A stretch of 64,000 nucleotides of DNA from Terribacillus saccharophilus (GCF_002272745.1 NZ_NPBD01000007.1:964597-1028596); one strand, 5' to 3'; numbered from the stretch's first letter, positions 36,070 through 46,036 are shown. Program-made: numbers and translations. The notes: generated by a model not told the origin, from the sequence alone.

Positions 36070-36877
36070 GTTTCACTTTATCGAAAGTGGTAGTGCTAAT
36101 GCGTCAGATACACTCCTGCTGTTTCATGGATTTACTGGCACTCATCAAACGTGGTTGCCTTTCCTGGAATCGTGGAGTGAAAAACATCACGTAATTGCTG
36201 TAGATATGCCAGGTCATGGTCAGACAGCAATTCAGGATGATCTGACCATGAACCGCTTCACGGATGCTGTTGCTGAATTTCTGGATCAACATGGAATTAC
36301 TGACGTCAAGCTGCTCGGGTATTCAATGGGAGGAAGAGCAGCTCTTGCATTTGCTTGCCGCTATCCTGATAGAATAAGTGAGATGCTGCTGGAAAGTGCA
36401 TCACCCGGGTTGCGATCAGAAGAGGAAAGGCTGGCCAGGCAAATGCAGGATGAACGTCTGGCCAGGCGGCTTGAGACGGATGGTCTGGTGCAGTTTATTG
36501 ACTTCTGGGAAAACATCCCGCTGTTTGACACGCAAAAAAACTTGCCGGAGTTTATCCAGCAGATCATTAGGGAAGAACGCTTATCGCAGCAAGCGACCGG
36601 TTTGGCGAGTTCACTCCGGACTATAGGAACGGGCAAACAAGACTCCTATTGGGACGAGCTGTCCTATTTGGATAAACCAGTAATTTTAGTTGCAGGATCA
36701 TTGGATCATAAATTCGTCGGTATCAATCAGGAGATGGAAAAACGGCTGCCAGCAGCAGAATTACACATCGTTGCGACAGCCGGTCACTGTGTCCATGTTG
36801 AACAACCGCGAATCTTTGATAAAATAGTAAGAAGATACTTGCTTCATAATGAAGCGGATATATTGGAGGAATCATAA
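36062..36877 (+). CDS. menH: SHCHC synthase
   Basis: 271 residues, alpha/beta hydrolase. [24 protein letters not shown] (Ser), GSLDHKF (Asp) and [12 protein letters not shown] (His) match MenH. It eliminates pyruvate from SEPHCHC. Two starts are possible (36053 and 36062); both lie inside the end of menD and neither has a strong site, so coupling to menD is likely. Confidence 0.9.
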   Translation: MPKFHFIESGSANASDTLLLFHGFTGTHQTWLPFLESWSEKHHVIAVDMPGHGQTAIQDDLTMNRFTDAVAEFLDQHGITDVKLLGYSMGGRAALAFACRYPDRISEMLLESASPGLRSEEERLARQMQDERLARRLETDGLVQFIDFWENIPLFDTQKNLPEFIQQIIREERLSQQATGLASSLRTIGTGKQDSYWDELSYLDKPVILVAGSLDHKFVGINQEMEKRLPAAELHIVATAGHCVHVEQPRIFDKIVRRYLLHNEADILEES

Positions 36878-37695
36878 TGGCAATTACATGGGAAGCTACT
36901 CGTACATACGAAGATATTTTGTACGAAGAATACAATCAGATCGCAAAAATTTCGATCAACCGTCCGGAAGTTCGCAATGCGTTCCGTCCGCAAACGGTAA
37001 ATGAACTGATCGATGCGTTTACATACGCTCGTGACGACTCTAACATCGGTGTTATCGTGCTTGCTGGTGTCGGCGATAAAGCATTCTGTTCCGGCGGTGA
37101 CCAAAAAGTACGCGGTCATGGCGGCTATGTGGGAGAAGACCAAATTCCTCGCTTGAATGTACTTGACTTACAGCGTTTAATTCGCGTAATCCCTAAACCA
37201 GTTGTTGCGGAAGTATCTGGTTATGCAATTGGCGGCGGACATGTTCTTCATGTAGTCTGTGACTTGACTATTGCTGCTGATAACGCAATCTTCGGCCAAA
37301 CAGGTCCGCGTGTCGGAAGCTTCGATGCTGGATACGGTGCTGGTCTTCTAGCGCGTAATATCGGTCAGAAGAAAGCTCGCGAAATTTGGTTCCTATGCCG
37401 TCAGTACAATGCACAAGAAGCATTGGATATGGGCCTAGTCAATACAGTCGTTCCATTGGATCAGCTAGAAGCAGAAACAGTTAAATGGTGTGAAGAGATG
37501 CTTTCCATGTCTCCAACAGCATTGCGTTTCTTGAAAGCTTCTCTTAATGCGGATACAGATGGACTTGCTGGTTTGCAGCAAATGGGCGGAGACGCAACAT
37601 TGCTTTACTATACAACGGATGAAGCGAAGGAAGGCCGTGATGCGTTCAAGGAAAAACGCACACCTGACTTCAAGAAATTCCCGCGTTTCCCTTAA
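36877..37695 (+). CDS. menB: 1,4-dihydroxy-2-naphthoyl-CoA synthase
   Basis: 272 residues, crotonase family. [35 protein letters not shown] and [17 protein letters not shown] are typical MenB motifs. It closes the second ring of the naphthoate. The ATG shares a base with the menH stop; GGAGGAATC precedes it. A hairpin with the look of a terminator follows. Confidence 0.96.
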   Translation: MAITWEATRTYEDILYEEYNQIAKISINRPEVRNAFRPQTVNELIDAFTYARDDSNIGVIVLAGVGDKAFCSGGDQKVRGHGGYVGEDQIPRLNVLDLQRLIRVIPKPVVAEVSGYAIGGGHVLHVVCDLTIAADNAIFGQTGPRVGSFDAGYGAGLLARNIGQKKAREIWFLCRQYNAQEALDMGLVNTVVPLDQLEAETVKWCEEMLSMSPTALRFLKASLNADTDGLAGLQQMGGDATLLYYTTDEAKEGRDAFKEKRTPDFKKFPRFP

Positions 37696-37706
37696 TAGAT
37701 ACCATC

Positions 37707-37743
37707 AAGAACCTTTGCAGCATTTTGCAAAGGTTCTTCTTTA
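37707..37743 (+). terminator. Hairpin terminator inside the men cluster
   Basis: AAGAACCTTTGC and GCAAAGGTTCTT form a perfect 12-bp stem, followed by CTTTATG, between menB and menE. The T tract is interrupted, so it is probably a partial terminator. Confidence 0.7.
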
Positions 37744-37764
37744 TGACAGAAAGGAATGGATAAC

Positions 37765-39240
37765 ATGACGGAAATCATCCCGCATTGGCTGCAGAAGCAG
37801 GCCGATCTCAGTCCAGGACGCTTGGCTTTAGAGACGCCGGAGGGCAAGAAAATCACATTCGGTGACTTGCATAAAGCAGTCGATATCCAGTCTCGTAAGC
37901 TCGCTTCTCTAGGTGTTCAACAAGGATCCCGGGTAGCTGTGCTATCCCATAACAGCGTGGAGATGGTGGTGCTTGTCCATGCGCTGAGCTATATCGGAGC
38001 AACTTTGATCCTGCTTAATACGAGACTGACAGCGTCTGAATGGTCCTTCCAGCTGCAAGATAGTGAAGCAAATTTACTGCTCACAGCAGCAAGATTCGAG
38101 AAACAGGCGAAGGATACTGGTGTACCTTTACAGACAATCGAGATGCTGCACGAGCAGCCTGAAAAGGAGTATACCTGCTGTACAGAGCTTCGATTAGATG
38201 ATGTGTTCAGTATCATCTATACTTCCGGCACAACCGGCAATCCGAAAGGTGTCGAGCATACATTCGGCAACCACTGGTGGAGTGCAATTGGTTCTGCCCT
38301 GAATCTTGGCCTTTCCCAGGAGGATAAGTGGCTGTCTCCTCTGCCGATGTTTCATGTGGGTGGGTTATCGACCATTTTCAAAAGCGCCATTTACGGAATG
38401 CCTCTATACGTGACCGAGAGCTTTAATGAAAAAGTTGTACAGACAGCGATCATAGAGCGTGGTGTGACGATCGTCTCTGTGGTGACGGTCATGTTACAGC
38501 GTTTGTTACGGCTGCAGGAGGAAGACGGTGTCACATATCCCGAGAAGTTCCGCTGCATGCTTTTAGGAGGAGGACCTGCTCCGCTCCATCTGCTGGAAGA
38601 GTCAAAGGCACGTGCTATTCCTGTATTTCAATCGTATGGGATGACTGAAACTGCGTCACAAATAGTTACATTAAGCCCTGAGGATAGCATTCGCAAGCTA
38701 GGATCCGCCGGAAAAGCGCTTGTTCCTGCCCAGCTGCGGATCATGACCGAAACTGGTTTTGCCAAGCCAAAGGAGCCCGGGGAGATTCAAGTGAAAGGTC
38801 CAATGATCACTAAAGGATATTATCGGAATCCAAACGCAACAGAGGGAGCTTTCCGAGAAGGCTGGCTGGCGACAGGAGATGTTGGTTACATAGACCAAGA
38901 TGGTTACTTGTATGTGCTTGACCGCAGGAAGGATCTGATCATTTCCGGCGGTGAAAATATCTATCCTGCTGAAGTGGAAGGCGTATTAACGAGTCATCCA
39001 ACTATAAAAGATGCAGCTGTTATCGGAAAAACTGATACAAAATGGGGCGCCGTACCTGTAGCATTCCTTGTGAAAAATGCAGAAGTGAGTGTCGAAGAAT
39101 TACAGGCGTATTGCCAGGGAAAACTTGCCCGCTATAAAATTCCAAAATACTGGTACTGGGTGGATGAGCTTCCGCGTAACGCCAGTAATAAACTAATGCG
39201 CTATAAGCTGCAGCAGCTGCTTGATGAGGGTAGTGAGTGA
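37765..39240 (+). CDS. menE: o-Succinylbenzoate-CoA ligase
   Basis: 491 residues, ANL superfamily. IYTSGTTGNPKGVEH is the P-loop, SYGMTETASQ and TGDVGYIDQDGYLYVLDR follow, and the late lysine is in NASNKLMRYKL. It makes OSB-CoA from OSB, ATP and CoA. AAGGA at 37751-37755 fits the ATG at 37765. Its last base is shared with menC. Confidence 0.95.
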   Translation: MTEIIPHWLQKQADLSPGRLALETPEGKKITFGDLHKAVDIQSRKLASLGVQQGSRVAVLSHNSVEMVVLVHALSYIGATLILLNTRLTASEWSFQLQDSEANLLLTAARFEKQAKDTGVPLQTIEMLHEQPEKEYTCCTELRLDDVFSIIYTSGTTGNPKGVEHTFGNHWWSAIGSALNLGLSQEDKWLSPLPMFHVGGLSTIFKSAIYGMPLYVTESFNEKVVQTAIIERGVTIVSVVTVMLQRLLRLQEEDGVTYPEKFRCMLLGGGPAPLHLLEESKARAIPVFQSYGMTETASQIVTLSPEDSIRKLGSAGKALVPAQLRIMTETGFAKPKEPGEIQVKGPMITKGYYRNPNATEGAFREGWLATGDVGYIDQDGYLYVLDRRKDLIISGGENIYPAEVEGVLTSHPTIKDAAVIGKTDTKWGAVPVAFLVKNAEVSVEELQAYCQGKLARYKIPKYWYWVDELPRNASNKLMRYKLQQLLDEGSE

Positions 39241-40334
39241 TGGAACTAAAAAGCTATCGTCTATTCCGATACACGCTGCCGCTTAAACAGACCTTTACGA
39301 CACATGCTGGTGCGCTGAACGAAAGAGAAGGAATCATCGTCGAGCTGCAGGATAAATATGGGCATTCTGGCTTTGGCGAAGGAGTTGCTTTTGCTGTTCC
39401 TTTTTATACAAGCGAAACAGTAGCATCCAGCTGGATTTTGCTGCAGGAAACATTACTTCCGCTTCTTTTTGCTAAAAAAGTAAATCACCCGACAGAGGTT
39501 CCGCAGCTGTTTGCCGGCATCGTAGGCAACCAAATGGCCAAGGCTGCTGTAGAAGGGGCATTATGGGATTTATACGCGAAGCAGCAGGGCAAGAGCCTTG
39601 CTGCTTGTATTGGCGGTACAAGAACGAAAGCGAAGGCAGGGGCGGTCATAAGTCTATCTGATGATCTGGAGCAAACAATTGAAATGATACGCAGCCAGGG
39701 CTTTGAGCGTGCCAAGCTGAAAGTGACAAAATATAACGAGCGCAGAGCTATTGAACTGGTCAAGGAAATTGATCCAGAACTGCCGCTCATGATCGACGGG
39801 AATGGCATGTACAAGGAAGAGGATATTTCCCTGCTTGCTGAATTGGACAGCTTGAACCTGCAGATGATTGAACAGCCGTTTCTTTCAGGGGATATTGTTT
39901 TGCATCAACGCTTGCAACAGCGAATGAACACACCTATTTGTCTTGATGAAACAGTGGAGAGCTTTTCGGATGCTTGGCAGGCTCTCGAGATAGGAGCATG
40001 CAGGACTATTAATATCAAGATTGGAAGGGTAGGTGGCTTGACGGAAGCAGTCCGAATACACAATTTGTGCCAGGAAGCTGGCTTAGCTGTTTGGTGTGGA
40101 GGAATGGTGGAAACAGGTATATCGAAGGCACATAATCTGGCGCTTGCTTCTTTGCCTGGGTTTTCAATCCCTGGTGATTTGTCTGGATCTGACCGTTATT
40201 TTAATCGTGACTTGCTCATCAATCCGCTGAGAGTGGAACAAGGAAGCATCCAAATACCAGATGGACCAGGTATCGGGGTGGAGGTAGATATGGAATATTT
40301 ACAGTATGTATCCAGTGAGGTATCAGCAGGATAA
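39240..40334 (+). CDS. menC: o-Succinylbenzoate synthase
   Basis: 364 residues, enolase superfamily. KLKVTK provides the catalytic Lys pair, DGNGMY, EQPF and DETVE the metal ligands, and KIGRVGGLTEA the second lysine. It dehydrates SHCHC to OSB. TGATG couples its start to the menE stop. Last gene of the men cluster. Confidence 0.93.
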   Translation: MELKSYRLFRYTLPLKQTFTTHAGALNEREGIIVELQDKYGHSGFGEGVAFAVPFYTSETVASSWILLQETLLPLLFAKKVNHPTEVPQLFAGIVGNQMAKAAVEGALWDLYAKQQGKSLAACIGGTRTKAKAGAVISLSDDLEQTIEMIRSQGFERAKLKVTKYNERRAIELVKEIDPELPLMIDGNGMYKEEDISLLAELDSLNLQMIEQPFLSGDIVLHQRLQQRMNTPICLDETVESFSDAWQALEIGACRTINIKIGRVGGLTEAVRIHNLCQEAGLAVWCGGMVETGISKAHNLALASLPGFSIPGDLSGSDRYFNRDLLINPLRVEQGSIQIPDGPGIGVEVDMEYLQYVSSEVSAG

Positions 40335-40397
40335 TAGGTGTCAAATGAACCAAATAGGGGTATTTCTAAAGTAATGCAGTTTAGAGGAGGAATACCT

Positions 40398-40571
40398 ATG
40401 TTTATGTACCTATTGGCGATTTTATTGCCGCCTGTGGCCGTATTGTTCACCGGTAAGCCATTTAAGGCTCTTTTGAACCTAGTTTTAACGCTAATCTTTT
40501 TCGTTCCGGGAGCTGTACATGCTGCCCTGGTAGTGAAAGACCATAAAAATAGCAAGAAGCAGTATGCGTAA
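40398..40571 (+). CDS. YqaE/Pmp3-family small membrane protein
   Basis: 57 residues, two helices. LLAILLPPVAVLFTGK and FVPGAVHAALVV are the Pmp3/UPF0057 signature. These peptides affect membrane potential or stress tolerance in several organisms. AGAGGAGGAATACC precedes the ATG. Terminator follows. Confidence 0.88.
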   Translation: MFMYLLAILLPPVAVLFTGKPFKALLNLVLTLIFFVPGAVHAALVVKDHKNSKKQYA

Positions 40572-40602
40572 AAAAGGCGCCCTTTAAGCGGGCGTCTTTC
40601 TC
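40571..40602 (+). terminator. Terminator of the Pmp3-like gene
   Basis: AGGCGCCC pairs with GGGCGTCT (wobble) and TTTCTCTT follows. Confidence 0.6.
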
Positions 40603-40695
40603 TTACTTTTCTACTAAAAATACGTGGTATACTTGAGTTGAGTGCTAATAGATGTTACATTCGTAACCATACACGAAGAGAGGGGTTTCTATTTT

Positions 40696-41451
40696 ATGAA
40701 ACGTATTACAACCCTATGCCTGATGCTGGTGCTAGCTATTGTATTGGCTGCATGTGGGAATGATGAGGATAAATCAACTGATAATGCTTCTACAACAGCT
40801 GATCAGGAAGAAGCACAAAAGCAAATGGAAGAAATGCAGAAGAAGATGGAAGAACAGCAAGTAGATCCGGAAGAAACAGTTGCGACTGTTAATGGCACCG
40901 AGATCAAAGGCGAAGAGTATAACTCCCTTTTATCCTCTGCTCAGCAGCAAGCACAGGCAAGCGGCTCTGATCCGACAACGGATGATGCCGCAAAAGAAAT
41001 GAAGGATCAAGTATTGAAAAGTCTTGTAGGCAATGAACTGCTTCTGCAGGAAGCAGAGAATAAAGACTACGACGTTACTGATAAAGAAGTGGATGATGAA
41101 CTTAAATCCGCTAAAGAACAGTTTGAAGATGAAGACCAATTCAATCAGGCATTGGAAGCTACAGGTTCTTCAGAAGATGAGTATAAGCAGCAGCTGAAGG
41201 AAGGCTTGCTTGTAACGAAATATGTCGATAGCGAGCTGTCACCGAAAGAAGTGACAGAAGACGATATGAAGACATACTATGAAGAAATGGAAAAACAGGC
41301 TAAAGAAAGTAAACAAGAAGACAGCCTGCCAAAATACGATGACATCAAGGACCAGCTGAAAGCGACAATGGAACAGCAGAACTTACAGACTGTCATGCTT
41401 GATAAAGTGGACGAGCTCGAGAAAGATGCAGATGTGAAATATAATATCTAA
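40696..41451 (+). CDS. SurA/PrsA-like lipoprotein without a PPIase domain
   Basis: 251 residues. Signal peptide with LAAC lipobox (Cys20), a Gln/Glu/Met-rich coiled-coil linker (residues 32-58), then a SurA-N-like chaperone domain starting EETVATVNGTEIKGEEY. The parvulin rotamase domain of true PrsA is missing, and the C-terminus ends soon after the helical domain. It could be a membrane-anchored chaperone for secreted proteins. GAGAGGGG precedes the ATG. Confidence 0.85.
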   Translation: MKRITTLCLMLVLAIVLAACGNDEDKSTDNASTTADQEEAQKQMEEMQKKMEEQQVDPEETVATVNGTEIKGEEYNSLLSSAQQQAQASGSDPTTDDAAKEMKDQVLKSLVGNELLLQEAENKDYDVTDKEVDDELKSAKEQFEDEDQFNQALEATGSSEDEYKQQLKEGLLVTKYVDSELSPKEVTEDDMKTYYEEMEKQAKESKQEDSLPKYDDIKDQLKATMEQQNLQTVMLDKVDELEKDADVKYNI

Positions 41452-41456
41452 ACCAG

Positions 41457-41487
41457 AAAAGGCACCAGGATATCCTGGTGCCTTTCT
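41457..41487. terminator. Bidirectional terminator between convergent lipoprotein genes
   Basis: AAAGGCACCAGG and CCTGGTGCCTTT form a perfect stem with ATAT at the tip. Confidence 0.92.
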
Positions 41488-41490
41488 TGT

Positions 41491-42312
41491 TTAGTAAGTT
41501 GCAGCTGCTTGATCAGAAATGTCCACTGCACTTTCTGCTTCAGCTGGGATTTCAATACTGTCTGTTGCATTGTAGTTCTCATAGTTCATATCCATCAATG
41601 CATTGACAGTTGCTTCATCACCGGCTTCTTCCATTTTCATGACCATATCCAATTTGATGTTCTTTGGATAATTTGTCTCCTTATCAATGGAGATTGTGTA
41701 GTTGAACTTATCAAAAGTAAAGTTACCCATGCTCTCGAGGCTTTCGCCTGCTGCACCCATCTGCTCTTCCATAAAGCTCATCATCTTATCCTCTGCCACT
41801 ACTACATCAAGTACATACTCTGTGTCAGTCTCGGATACTTTAATACTTTCCGCCAGATCCTTGACTTGTTGGACCTGCTCATCCAAAGGCTGTGCAACTT
41901 GATCAGTTCCAAGTGAAGCACCGATCTCTGATTCAGCATCCATCTTCATCCACATATCAGATGCTGGCTCATACATATAAATCATATTGTCTTTGATATA
42001 CATATCGAACTGCTGTCCCATGGATTCCATGCTGAGTTTTGAGGAAAGTGGATCCATCACGATAGTACCGTCCGCTGTAGTAGTCATGGTTTGATCCAAT
42101 CCAGAAGCTTTGACGTCCATATCCATTGTCATATCCATATCATAGCTATTCAAATCTTCATTAGCTTCGGCGGATTTTTGCAGGATTTCTTCCGGCGTCG
42201 GGCCTTGTTGCTCTTTCCCTTCAGCGTCTTTAGAAGCGCTGTCTGTTCCGCAACCAGTCAAAAATAGTGCTAGTGCTAATACTAACCAGCCAAGATGTTT
42301 TACCGATTTCAT
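41491..42312 (-). CDS. DUF6612-type lipoprotein
   Basis: 273 residues. LTGC lipobox with Cys21, then an acidic Met-rich protein with repeated MD/KM stretches such as MDMTMDMDVK. The fold resembles LolA/LppX-like beta sheets used by surface lipoproteins of this family, but that is inference. AGGGATTAG, a moderate site, precedes the ATG. No function known. Confidence 0.75.
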   Translation of the reverse strand: MKSVKHLGWLVLALALFLTGCGTDSASKDAEGKEQQGPTPEEILQKSAEANEDLNSYDMDMTMDMDVKASGLDQTMTTTADGTIVMDPLSSKLSMESMGQQFDMYIKDNMIYMYEPASDMWMKMDAESEIGASLGTDQVAQPLDEQVQQVKDLAESIKVSETDTEYVLDVVVAEDKMMSFMEEQMGAAGESLESMGNFTFDKFNYTISIDKETNYPKNIKLDMVMKMEEAGDEATVNALMDMNYENYNATDSIEIPAEAESAVDISDQAAATY

Positions 42313-42983
42313 CTAATCCCTCCAAAATAATTTGCTTTTTCACGGACCCCGTTACCTTATTACAAACGGAGTATGTCTTATTACAATAGATGTTAAAAAT
42401 TAGTCCGCATGGAAAGCCTATCAATTCATTACGTATTTTACATGAAATTGCTTCACAATTTCCTACAAAAAACTACATTCAGTAATAAGTTACTACGATT
42501 TTTTTCTAGATGTTTACAAAAGAGTAGCATAATACCCAGAAGAAAATGAGACGTCAGGACTAGGGATAATAATTGCTGTGACAAAAAGTTGTACAATCTT
42601 CTGTTCCATCATAGTGCATTGACGGCTTTTCAAGCATTTTGCTTCGGCGTTGGTTGGCATAAACTTAGATGCATTTCTTTTTAAAATGGTCACCCTCCAA
42701 TATTATTTTGTTGGCCAAAAAGAAAGGATATTTAGTTCGACGTGTTGTATGTATTTCTTCATCAAGCCGTTTGTAATTCTTAAGCTTAGTTCCGTTTATT
42801 TTACAAATCAAACCCTCACTCTTTTAAATTGTTAAAAGAAAGAGTAAGTGGGGGATTCAAATACTAAATTGAAATTAAGTGTCAGAAACCGACAAACAGT
42901 AAGAAAATCCTACAAATTTTCGGGGTTTTAAAAGCGGACAGATGAGGAATACCTATAACATGACTACATAAGGAGGACTAATT
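42313..42983. other. Non-coding gap of about 670 bases
   Basis: AT-rich. It holds the leader of the minus-strand lipoprotein gene and the upstream region of the next gene. A short minus-strand frame near 42693 has GGAGG but no convincing start. GTTTTA (42925-42930) and GGAATA (42946-42951) resemble a sigma-B promoter with a 15-base spacer. I see no RNA gene or mobile element. Confidence 0.5.
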
Positions 42984-43514
42984 ATGCTTCAACCAACTTG
43001 GAAAAAAGCAATAGCTGCTATCATCACGCTCCTAGTCCCATTTACATTCGCGCTATCATACCAATCAGACAATATATCTGCTGTAACAGCTGAACAAGTA
43101 AACGCAGAAAAAAATGAGGCTGCCGAGCAGCCGGAACTGGATAAAGAGCAAATTGAACAGCTGACAGCTGCGTTTATGGATAAAGTCACACAAGACATTG
43201 ATGCAAATTACAAAGTTCTAAACTATAATACGAAAGAAGATTTGCTGAAAAGTTTTGACGAAGTGGCTACAAGAGATGTAAGCGGCCCGATCGTCGATTT
43301 CTATTTCACAGAGGAAGCAGACGGCTTGTACATTCTGCCGACTGAGACACCAGCTTGGTTCAATCCTGATAATTCATACAAAGAGGAAACAGACTCCGAT
43401 AAGTATGTTACAATTACACAAAGCAATACCGATGATTTGCACGGTAACTATACAATCGAGATCAAATTCATGTATGACGGAGGCTGGAAGATAGCAGCAG
43501 TCAAATACTTGTAG
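42984..43514 (+). CDS. Secreted or membrane-anchored protein of unknown function
   Basis: 176 residues. A signal or anchor helix (residues 8-24) is followed by an acidic linker rich in Glu and Gln and a C-terminal alpha/beta domain with YFTEEADGLYILPTE and WKIAAVKYL at the end. This resembles DUF-type stress or sporulation secreted proteins but I cannot name it. AGGAGG precedes the ATG. The next gene starts 27 bases later. Confidence 0.75.
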   Translation: MLQPTWKKAIAAIITLLVPFTFALSYQSDNISAVTAEQVNAEKNEAAEQPELDKEQIEQLTAAFMDKVTQDIDANYKVLNYNTKEDLLKSFDEVATRDVSGPIVDFYFTEEADGLYILPTETPAWFNPDNSYKEETDSDKYVTITQSNTDDLHGNYTIEIKFMYDGGWKIAAVKYL

Positions 43515-43541
43515 GTTTGATGTGAAGAAGGCAGTGGGAAG

Positions 43542-44018
43542 ATGATTACGTTCAGAGATTACTACAATAATGAAGTGAAGATGTCTTTCGCCGATCATCC
43601 ATTTTCTGATCAGCCTAAACATGTGTGGGTGATTTGCCGATACGGAAGTAAATGGCTTCTCACACGTCATAAAGATAGGGGATTGGAGTTCCCTGGCGGT
43701 AAGGTGGAAAAAGGAGAAACGGCAGAGCATGCTGCTTTGCGGGAAGTAATGGAGGAGACAGGCGGTGTAGTCCAGCAATTAAAGTATGTCGGTCAGTACT
43801 TCGTGGCAGGCAAGGCCGGGCATATCGTGAAGAATGTCTATTATGCCATCATCTCGGAACTGAAGAAGAAATCCAATTATATGGAAACATATGGACCAGT
43901 ACTGGTCGAAAAGTTCCCTTCCCATCTGGCACAGCATGCTGAATACAGCTTTATGATGAAAGATAAGGTGCTGCCTAGTGCATTGCATCATATAGATAAG
44001 TTTGAAAAGACAATGTAA
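43542..44018 (+). CDS. ytkD: Nudix hydrolase YtkD (8-oxo-dGTPase type)
   Basis: 158 residues. The Nudix box is GGKVEKGETAEHAALREV followed by MEETGG, complete with the REVMEE core. YtkD in B. subtilis sanitises oxidised nucleotides and degrades RNA 5-prime ends. It precedes pckA, as in B. subtilis. The ATG at 43542 has only a weak site (GGGAAG). Confidence 0.9.
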   Translation: MITFRDYYNNEVKMSFADHPFSDQPKHVWVICRYGSKWLLTRHKDRGLEFPGGKVEKGETAEHAALREVMEETGGVVQQLKYVGQYFVAGKAGHIVKNVYYAIISELKKKSNYMETYGPVLVEKFPSHLAQHAEYSFMMKDKVLPSALHHIDKFEKTM

Positions 44019-44068
44019 AAGAACTGCCCCAAAAGCTAACAACAGCTATCGGGGCAGTTCTTTTTTAT
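44017..44068. terminator. Bidirectional terminator between ytkD and pckA
   Basis: AAAAGAACTGCCCC and GGGGCAGTTCTTTT form a 14-bp stem with an inner AGCT pair, followed by T residues. Confidence 0.9.
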
Positions 44069-45648
44069 TTATATATTGGTCCGGCTTGGCGAATAGCATC
44101 ATCAAGAAAGTCGAATTTTGTGAAGTTCTGATGGAATTTTACCGCAAGTTCTTGTGCCGTCGATTTGTAAGCAGCTTTGTCTTCCCATGCATTTTCCGGT
44201 ATCAGCAGCTCTGCTGGTACATTTGCAATAGAAACCGGAACATGCAGGCCGAAAATTGGATCTTGAGTGGTTTCTGCATTACGTAGTTCCCCGCTGAGAG
44301 CAGCCTGAACCATTGAGCGTGTGTACGGAAGCTTCATACGGGAACCCGAATGGTAATCTCCGCCTGTCCAGCCGGTATTGACGAGATACACCTCTGCTTG
44401 ATGTTCACTGATTTTTTCGCCGAGCATCTCAGCATAGACAGAAGGTGCCAACGGCAGGAATGGAGCACCGAAGCAAGTCGAGAACGTAGCTTCAGGTTCT
44501 GTAACGCCGCGCTCTGTACCAGCAAGTTTGCTCGTATATCCGCTAAGGAAGTGATACATTGCCTGTTCGGTTGTCAATTTACTGATTGGCGGCAGCACGC
44601 CAGTTGCATCTGCAGTCAGGAAAATGATTGTTTTTGGATGACCTGCTAAGCTCTTAGGCAGGCTGCCCTTGATGTAATCAATTGGATAGGCTGCACGTGT
44701 ATTCTCCGTAACTGAACCATCTTCGTAATCACAGACGCCATCTTTACCAACAGTCACGTTTTCAAGAATTGTACCGAATTTGATTGCGCCATGAATTTCT
44801 GGCTCTTTATCAGCTGAAAGATTGATGCATTTAGCATAACAGCCGCCTTCAATATTGAAGATTCCATCAGGTGACCAGCCATGTTCGTCATCCCCGATCA
44901 AAGGTCTGTTTGGATCAGCAGATAGTGTAGTCTTACCTGTTCCGGATAAACCGAAGAAGAGGGCTGTATCACCATCCGATCCTACATTAGCAGAGCAGTG
45001 CATTGGCAGGATTTCCTGCTGCGGAAGAAGGAAATTCATTACGGAGAAAATGGATTTCTTCATTTCTCCCGCATATTCCGTACCGCCTATCACGATTACG
45101 CGCTGTTTGAAGGAAACGATGACAAATGCTTCTGAATTAGTGCCATCGACTAGCGGATCTGCTTTTACACCAGGAGCAGAGATGACAGTGAATGCAGGTT
45201 TATGTGAAGTCAGCTCCTCCTCATTTGGTCGAATGAACAATTGGTGGGCAAATAAATTATGCCAAGCGTATTCATTGATTACTTGTATTGGAAGATGGTA
45301 GCGTTCATCAGCTCCGGCAAAGCCTTGGAATGAGAATACTTCTTCCTGTGCCTGCAGATAGTCGACGACTTTACCTAATAAGTGCTCGAATGTTTCCTCG
45401 CTGATAGGCTGGTTGACTTTTCCCCAGTCTACTTTGTTTTCGGAAAGCTCGTCTTTTACGATGAATTTATCCTTTGGTGAGCGGCCTGTATATTTTCCTG
45501 TTGCAGCCCGCAAAGCACCAGTATTTGTCAAACGAGCTTCCTGGCGGGACAATGCCGCCTCCGTCAGCTGAGCCGCTGATAGGTTTTTTCTTACATTGGA
45601 TTGGGAGCGCATTTCTTCTAGCGCTGTTAACGCGTGCATCATTCGCAT
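44065..45648 (-). CDS. pckA: Phosphoenolpyruvate carboxykinase (ATP)
   Basis: 527 residues. [10 protein letters not shown], the kinase-1 motif [13 protein letters not shown] and GDDEHGW with metal-binding residues are present. It makes phosphoenolpyruvate from oxaloacetate in gluconeogenesis. The start ATG at 45648 follows AAAGGCGGGATCCAG. Divergent from the SAM riboswitch of metK. Confidence 0.96.
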   Translation of the reverse strand: MRMMHALTALEEMRSQSNVRKNLSAAQLTEAALSRQEARLTNTGALRAATGKYTGRSPKDKFIVKDELSENKVDWGKVNQPISEETFEHLLGKVVDYLQAQEEVFSFQGFAGADERYHLPIQVINEYAWHNLFAHQLFIRPNEEELTSHKPAFTVISAPGVKADPLVDGTNSEAFVIVSFKQRVIVIGGTEYAGEMKKSIFSVMNFLLPQQEILPMHCSANVGSDGDTALFFGLSGTGKTTLSADPNRPLIGDDEHGWSPDGIFNIEGGCYAKCINLSADKEPEIHGAIKFGTILENVTVGKDGVCDYEDGSVTENTRAAYPIDYIKGSLPKSLAGHPKTIIFLTADATGVLPPISKLTTEQAMYHFLSGYTSKLAGTERGVTEPEATFSTCFGAPFLPLAPSVYAEMLGEKISEHQAEVYLVNTGWTGGDYHSGSRMKLPYTRSMVQAALSGELRNAETTQDPIFGLHVPVSIANVPAELLIPENAWEDKAAYKSTAQELAVKFHQNFTKFDFLDDAIRQAGPIYK

Positions 45649-45746
45649 CTGGATCCCGCCTTTTTTAGAAGTTTTAAATAGTATAACACATTAAGATATT
45701 AATACATACTAATTTAAAATGCAATCAATAAGCGAATGCTTTATTA

Positions 45747-45780
45747 GTTAATAATTCCGAGTTTTTAAGTCGGTATTAAC
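45747..45780. repeat. Inverted repeat upstream of pckA
   Basis: GTTAATA-ATT-CCGA and TCGGTATTAAC pair across GTTTTTAAG. It lies about 100 bases from the pckA start and just before the metK riboswitch promoter, a position suited to an operator. Confidence 0.35.
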
Positions 45781-45789
45781 ATGATTTTG

Positions 45790-45818
45790 TTGACTTCTGG
45801 AGGCTGTTCCGATAACAT
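45790..45818 (+). promoter_or_regulatory. Promoter of the SAM riboswitch/metK transcript
   Basis: TTGACT at 45790-45795, 17 bases, TAACAT at 45813-45818. Confidence 0.65.
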
Positions 45819-45837
45819 AGTTGCGAACGGAAAATCA

Positions 45838-45943
45838 CTCTTATTCAGAGTAGGCGGAGGGACAGGCCCTAAGAAACCCGGCAACCGTCACATTTTGTGA
45901 AATGGTGCTCAACCTGAGCAAGGGATACCTTGAACGATAAGAG
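45838..45943 (+). ncRNA. SAM-I riboswitch (S-box)
   Basis: P1 is CTCTTAT (45838-45844) with ATAAGAG (45937-45943). The core sequences are AGGCGGAGGGACAGGCCCTA, AAACCCGGCAACC, a GTCACATTTTGTGAAAT arm, GGTGCTCAACCTGAGCA and AGGGATACCTTGAACGATAAGAG. It controls metK: SAM binding favours the terminator at 45953-45985. Confidence 0.96.
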
Positions 45944-45952
45944 AGGGAATAA

Positions 45953-45985
45953 GCCAGCCTTCTGTTATGATGGAAGGTTTTTTTC
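45953..45985 (+). terminator. SAM riboswitch terminator
   Basis: GCCTTC and GGAAGGT pair around TGTTATGAT, followed by a T tract. Confidence 0.85.
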
Positions 45986-46003
45986 ATGTAACGGCTTAAT
46001 AAT

Positions 46004-46036
46004 AAAAAAAGAGCAATACTAATGATAGTGCTCTTT
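46004..46036 (-). terminator. Minus-strand terminator between the SAM riboswitch and metK
   Basis: On the minus strand AAAGAGCACT and AGTATTGCTCTTT pair with a bulge and are followed by TTTTTATTATT. On the plus strand the hairpin is not followed by T. It would stop antisense transcripts coming from metK. Confidence 0.6.

Noticed and set aside
42650..42835. Short Phe-rich frame in the 670-base gap
   Set aside because: No ribosome-binding site and low-complexity AT-driven composition.
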